A DNA stretch of 10,354 nucleotides, from assembly GCA_946886365.1 (NCBI GenBank), contig CAMPIM010000117.1:1-10354 (forward strand), given 5' to 3'. The notes under the pieces are model-generated. The model had not been told where the DNA came from. It saw nothing but the letters and a program-made list of their open reading frames with translations, and did no database searches. Below, one piece after another: positions 8,525 through 10,354 of this stretch. Origin of the DNA: an uncultured Novosphingobium sp. (GTDB taxonomy: Bacteria; Pseudomonadota; Alphaproteobacteria; Sphingomonadales; Sphingomonadaceae). Position numbers and translations under genes: made by a program. Position 1 is the stretch's first letter. Each line of letters starts with the position of its first letter.

Positions 8525-9079
8525 TCAGCGCTCAATCGTCCCGATGCGGCGGATCTTCCGCTGCAACTGCATCACGCCATAAAGCAGCGCTTCGGCAGTC
8601 GGCGGACAGCCCGGCACATAGATGTCGACCGGCACGATCCGGTCACAGCCGCGCACGACCGAATAACTGTAATGATAATAGCCGCCGCCGTTCGCGCAGC
8701 TGCCCATCGAAATCACATATTTCGGATTGGACATCTGGTCGTAAACCTTGCGCAACGCCGGAGCCATCTTGTTACACAGCGTTCCCGCGACGATCATCAC
8801 GTCCGACTGGCGCGGTGAGGCGCGCGGCGCAGCCCCGAAACGCTCCATGTCATAACGTGGCATGTTGACGTGGATCATCTCCACCGCGCAACAGGCAAGG
8901 CCGAACGTCATCCACCACAGCGAACCCGTGCGAGCCCATTGGAACAGCTCTTCGGTCGACGTTACGAGGAACCCCTTGTCACTGACCTCACTGTTCAGTG
9001 CGTTGAAGAAATTCTGGTCGGGCTGCGTCCCCGCGGGCAACATCGTGCCGGGCGCGGGACTGGTCAGTTCTACTCCCAA
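8525..9079 (-). CDS. nuoB: NADH-quinone oxidoreductase subunit B (NuoB), N2 cluster subunit
   Basis: NuoB holds cluster N2, the last [4Fe-4S] centre, which reduces quinone. The 184-residue product has the ligands Cys63-Cys64 (GLACCAVEM), Cys128 ([19 protein letters not shown]) and Cys158 ([14 protein letters not shown]). I chose TTG at 9079-9077 (giving [11 protein letters not shown]): it has GGGAG with a 7-base spacer and yields the family's usual length. The frame remains open far upstream inside nuoA, but that is out-of-frame nuoA sequence. An ATG at residue 13 would be a shorter alternative without a comparable ribosome binding site. It overlaps nuoA by 10 bases, implying coupled translation, and ends one base before the nuoC ATG. 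Confidence 0.96.
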   Translation of the reverse strand: MGVELTSPAPGTMLPAGTQPDQNFFNALNSEVSDKGFLVTSTEELFQWARTGSLWWMTFGLACCAVEMIHVNMPRYDMERFGAAPRASPRQSDVMIVAGTLCNKMAPALRKVYDQMSNPKYVISMGSCANGGGYYHYSYSVVRGCDRIVPVDIYVPGCPPTAEALLYGVMQLQRKIRRIGTIER

Positions 9080-9444
9080 TCTAGGGCTCCCTTCTTCCAC
9101 GCATAAACGAGGCCCAGCACCAGCTCCGCTATGAAGATCATCATCGTCGCCCAGCCGGCCCAGCCGATCTGATCCAGGCTGACCGCCCAAGGATAGAGGA
9201 AGGCGGCTTCCAGATCGAAGATGATGAAGAGGATCGCGACCAGGTAGAAGCGCACGTCGAACTGACTGCGCGGTTCTTCGAACGCTGGAAAACCGCACTC
9301 ATATTCCGACAGCTTCGCCGGATCGGGCTGATGCGCGCCGGTCAGGCGGCCGACAAGCATCGGCAGGAACACGAATGCCCCGGAAAGCAGCAACGCGATC
9401 CCGAGAAAGATAAGGATCGGCAGATATTGGGCTAGATCGACCAA
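9070..9444 (-). CDS. nuoA: NADH-quinone oxidoreductase subunit A (NuoA), three-helix membrane subunit
   Basis: NuoA is a small membrane subunit next to NuoH at the base of the quinone channel. The 124-residue product shows three transmembrane segments (about 7-31, 66-88 and 96-115). The first cytoplasmic loop carries the family motif KLSEYECGF (about 44-52), whose cysteine marks the loop studied in active/deactive transitions of mitochondrial ND3, and [25 protein letters not shown] follows. The start is TTG at 9444-9442, supported by AGGGGA 5 bases upstream; no in-frame ATG is closer. It is the first nuo gene and follows the 126-base regulatory gap. The stop TAG lies within the start region of nuoB. 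Confidence 0.96.
   Translation of the reverse strand: MVDLAQYLPILIFLGIALLLSGAFVFLPMLVGRLTGAHQPDPAKLSEYECGFPAFEEPRSQFDVRFYLVAILFIIFDLEAAFLYPWAVSLDQIGWAGWATMMIFIAELVLGLVYAWKKGALDWE
9087..9092 (-). promoter_or_regulatory. Shine-Dalgarno of nuoB (AGGGAG) inside the nuoA end
   Basis: AGGGAG lies within the last codons of nuoA and 7 bases before TTG 9079-9077. It is the reason for preferring this TTG to the downstream ATG at 9043 as the nuoB start. Confidence 0.65.
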
Positions 9445-9449
9445 CGGAA

Positions 9450-9455
9450 TCCCCT
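9450..9455 (-). promoter_or_regulatory. Shine-Dalgarno of nuoA (AGGGGA)
   Basis: AGGGGA lies 5 bases before TTG 9444-9442 and supports TTG as the nuoA start. Confidence 0.6.
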
Positions 9456-9477
9456 GGGCGAAAATGACTATGGGCGC

Positions 9478-9506
9478 GCTTTAGGCCTGCCGCATAAGCG
9501 AAGCAA
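9478..9506 (-). promoter_or_regulatory. Candidate sigma-70-type promoter for the nuo operon
   Basis: On the minus strand TTGCTT (9506-9501) and TAAAGC (9483-9478) are separated by 17 bases, which would start transcription near 9471, about 27 bases before the nuoA TTG. The -10 match is weak, as is common in high-GC alphaproteobacteria, so this is a proposal only. Confidence 0.35.
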
Positions 9507-9518
9507 GGCCCCGAGGCA

Positions 9519-9533
9519 TGAGAATGATTCGCA
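9519..9533 (-). promoter_or_regulatory. Fur-box-like palindrome upstream of nuoA
   Basis: The + strand reads TGAGAATGATTCGCA, a 7-1-7 inverted repeat with 6 of 7 arm positions paired. It matches the classical Fur pattern TGATAATNATTATCA at 11 of 14 informative positions. Its centre lies about 55 bases upstream of the proposed transcription start, a position more typical for activation than for blocking the promoter. It is the only such palindrome I noticed in the intergenic gap. Confidence 0.45.
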
Positions 9534-9570
9534 ACAGTCTGCTTCTCTTACGCAGAAACAAATGCCTGCC

Positions 9571-10302
9571 TCAGCGCAGCGCGCCCGCTACAAGCTTGTG
9601 CAATTTGCTGTGGATGGCATCATTGCCCGCGATCACTTCGCGGCGCTCGATCGGCTGATCGCCGCCCCTGAAATCGGTGGCGAACCCGCCCGCCTCACGT
9701 ACCAGCAGCAATCCAGCCGCGACGTCCCAGGGTTGAAGACCGCTTTCCCAGAAGCCGTCATAACGGCCGGACGCCACATGCGCCAAATCAAGCGAAGCCG
9801 CACCGAAGCGACGAATTCCCGCAACGGAGGGCGCGACCGCGCCGAAAATGCGAGTCCACTGCGCCATGTCGCCATGGCCCATGAAGGGAATGCCGGTTGC
9901 GATCAGGCAGTCGCCCAGGTCGCGGCGGGCCGACACCCGCAAACGCTGGTCATGCCGCCACGCGCCCCGGCTCTTTTCCGCCCAATAGCTTTCGTCCGTG
10001 ACCGGCTGATAGATAAGGCCGGTCGTGATCTCACGTTTGCTGTTGCCGTAAAGCGGCTCTTCGACGGCGATAGAGATCGCGAAGTGCGGGATACCGTGGA
10101 GAAAGTTGCTGGTGCCGTCGAGCGGATCGATGATCCATCGCGGCTTGTTGGGATCACCCTCGATCACCCCGCCTTCTTCCAGCAGGAATCCCCAGTCCGG
10201 CCGTGCTTTTTGCAGCTCTTCGACCAAAGTGCGCTCGGCTTGCTGATCGGCCTTGGACACGAAGTCGGCCGGTCCCTTGCGTGACACCTGCAGATGTTCG
10301 AC
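9571..10302 (-). CDS. suhB: Inositol monophosphatase family protein (SuhB-like), N-terminus missing at contig end
   Basis: The family consists of Mg2+-dependent, Li+-sensitive sugar-phosphate phosphatases; SuhB members dephosphorylate inositol-1-phosphate and in E. coli also act with RNA polymerase on rRNA transcription. The 243 genuine residues include the acidic LLEEGG (40-45), the metal motif WIIDPLDGTSNFLHG (56-70) and the C-terminal motif PWDVAAGLLLVREAGG (191-206). Full-length members have about 265-270 residues, so about 25 N-terminal residues are missing. The genuine frame starts with Val at 10302. An apparent ATG at 10317 lies in sequencing adapter and yields the well-known artefact peptide MYKRQ. 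The gene runs in the same direction as nuoA with a 126-base gap, so it may or may not be cotranscribed. The symbol is by family resemblance; substrate specificity cannot be read from the sequence. Confidence 0.9.
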   Translation of the reverse strand, partial: VEHLQVSRKGPADFVSKADQQAERTLVEELQKARPDWGFLLEEGGVIEGDPNKPRWIIDPLDGTSNFLHGIPHFAISIAVEEPLYGNSKREITTGLIYQPVTDESYWAEKSRGAWRHDQRLRVSARRDLGDCLIATGIPFMGHGDMAQWTRIFGAVAPSVAGIRRFGAASLDLAHVASGRYDGFWESGLQPWDVAAGLLLVREAGGFATDFRGGDQPIERREVIAGNDAIHSKLHKLVAGALR

Positions 10303-10354
10303 CTGTCTCTTATACACATCTGACGCTGCCGCGACTCCTTACGTGTAGATCTCG
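10303..10354. other. Synthetic Illumina Nextera adapter with index at the contig end
   Basis: CTGTCTCTTATACACATCT (10303-10321) is the Tn5 mosaic-end reverse complement. It is followed by GACGCTGCCG-CGA (the read-2-side adapter GACGCTGCCGACGA with one A missing), an 8-base index CTCCTTAC (10335-10342, reverse complement of GTAAGGAG) and GTGTAGATCTCG (10343-10354), the start of the P5-side adapter. This is library construct, not genome. Confidence 0.97.

Noticed and set aside
9080..9298. Upstream extension of nuoB to 9298
   Set aside because: It lies inside nuoA in another frame and has no relation to the NuoB family; the TTG at 9079 has the proper ribosome binding site.
9484..9510. Inverted repeat GGCCT...AGGCC as a terminator between the phosphatase gene and nuoA
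   Set aside because: Only about five pairs with a long loop and no T-run; it overlaps the candidate promoter instead.
9562..10284. 240-residue + strand frame opposite the phosphatase
   Set aside because: Antisense shadow of a gene with clear IMPase motifs.
10303..10317. ATG start giving MYKRQ for the phosphatase
   Set aside because: These codons are Nextera adapter sequence, not genome.

Overview
The window is most of a respiratory complex I (NADH:quinone oxidoreductase, nuo) operon, all on the minus strand. It most likely comes from an alphaproteobacterium of the Sphingomonadales. That assignment rests on the nuo order A-B-C-D-E-F-G-H with separate nuoC and nuoD, the mitochondrial-type short NuoG, the Ala/Pro/Lys-rich NuoC tail, an inositol-monophosphatase-family gene directly upstream, high GC, and a palindromic 'GTCATGCCAGC...GCTGGGGTGAC' intergenic repeat of the kind I remember from sphingomonad genomes. 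No database search was possible.

Reading in the direction of transcription (right to left): the right edge holds a 5'-truncated SuhB/IMPase gene (9571-10302), then 52 bases of synthetic Illumina Nextera adapter (10303-10354). A 126-base intergenic stretch (9445-9570) carries a candidate promoter and a Fur-box-like palindrome ahead of nuoA. Then come nuoA, nuoB, nuoC, nuoD and nuoE, tightly overlapped; a 109-base gap with a structured palindromic repeat; nuoF; two related secreted proteins of unknown function (3603-4292 and 2775-3422); nuoG; a 60-residue membrane protein (535-717); and the first 178 codons of nuoH, cut by the left edge. No stretch longer than about 130 bases lacks a gene.

NuoE, NuoF and NuoG form the NADH-oxidising arm. 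NuoB, NuoC and NuoD form the connecting arm to the quinone site. NuoA and NuoH are membrane subunits at the quinone/proton-pumping interface. The rest of the membrane arm (nuoI-N) is expected beyond the left edge.

The unusual part is the block around nuoF-nuoG. The two extra genes encode paralogous periplasmic proteins, each built from two copies of a roughly 70-residue module with a spaced cysteine pair. Between them lies a decayed copy of the nuoF 3' end (3419-3518), which shows that a 'nuoF tail + gene' unit was duplicated in tandem. The same 16-base stop/start/Shine-Dalgarno junction (GGAGGCTGCGGAATGA on the coding strand) joins nuoF to the first extra gene and nuoG to the small membrane gene, and a one-base variant precedes the second extra gene. 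Codon use also shifts between nuoE and nuoF, at the palindromic repeat. That could be natural mosaicism or an assembly join and should be checked.
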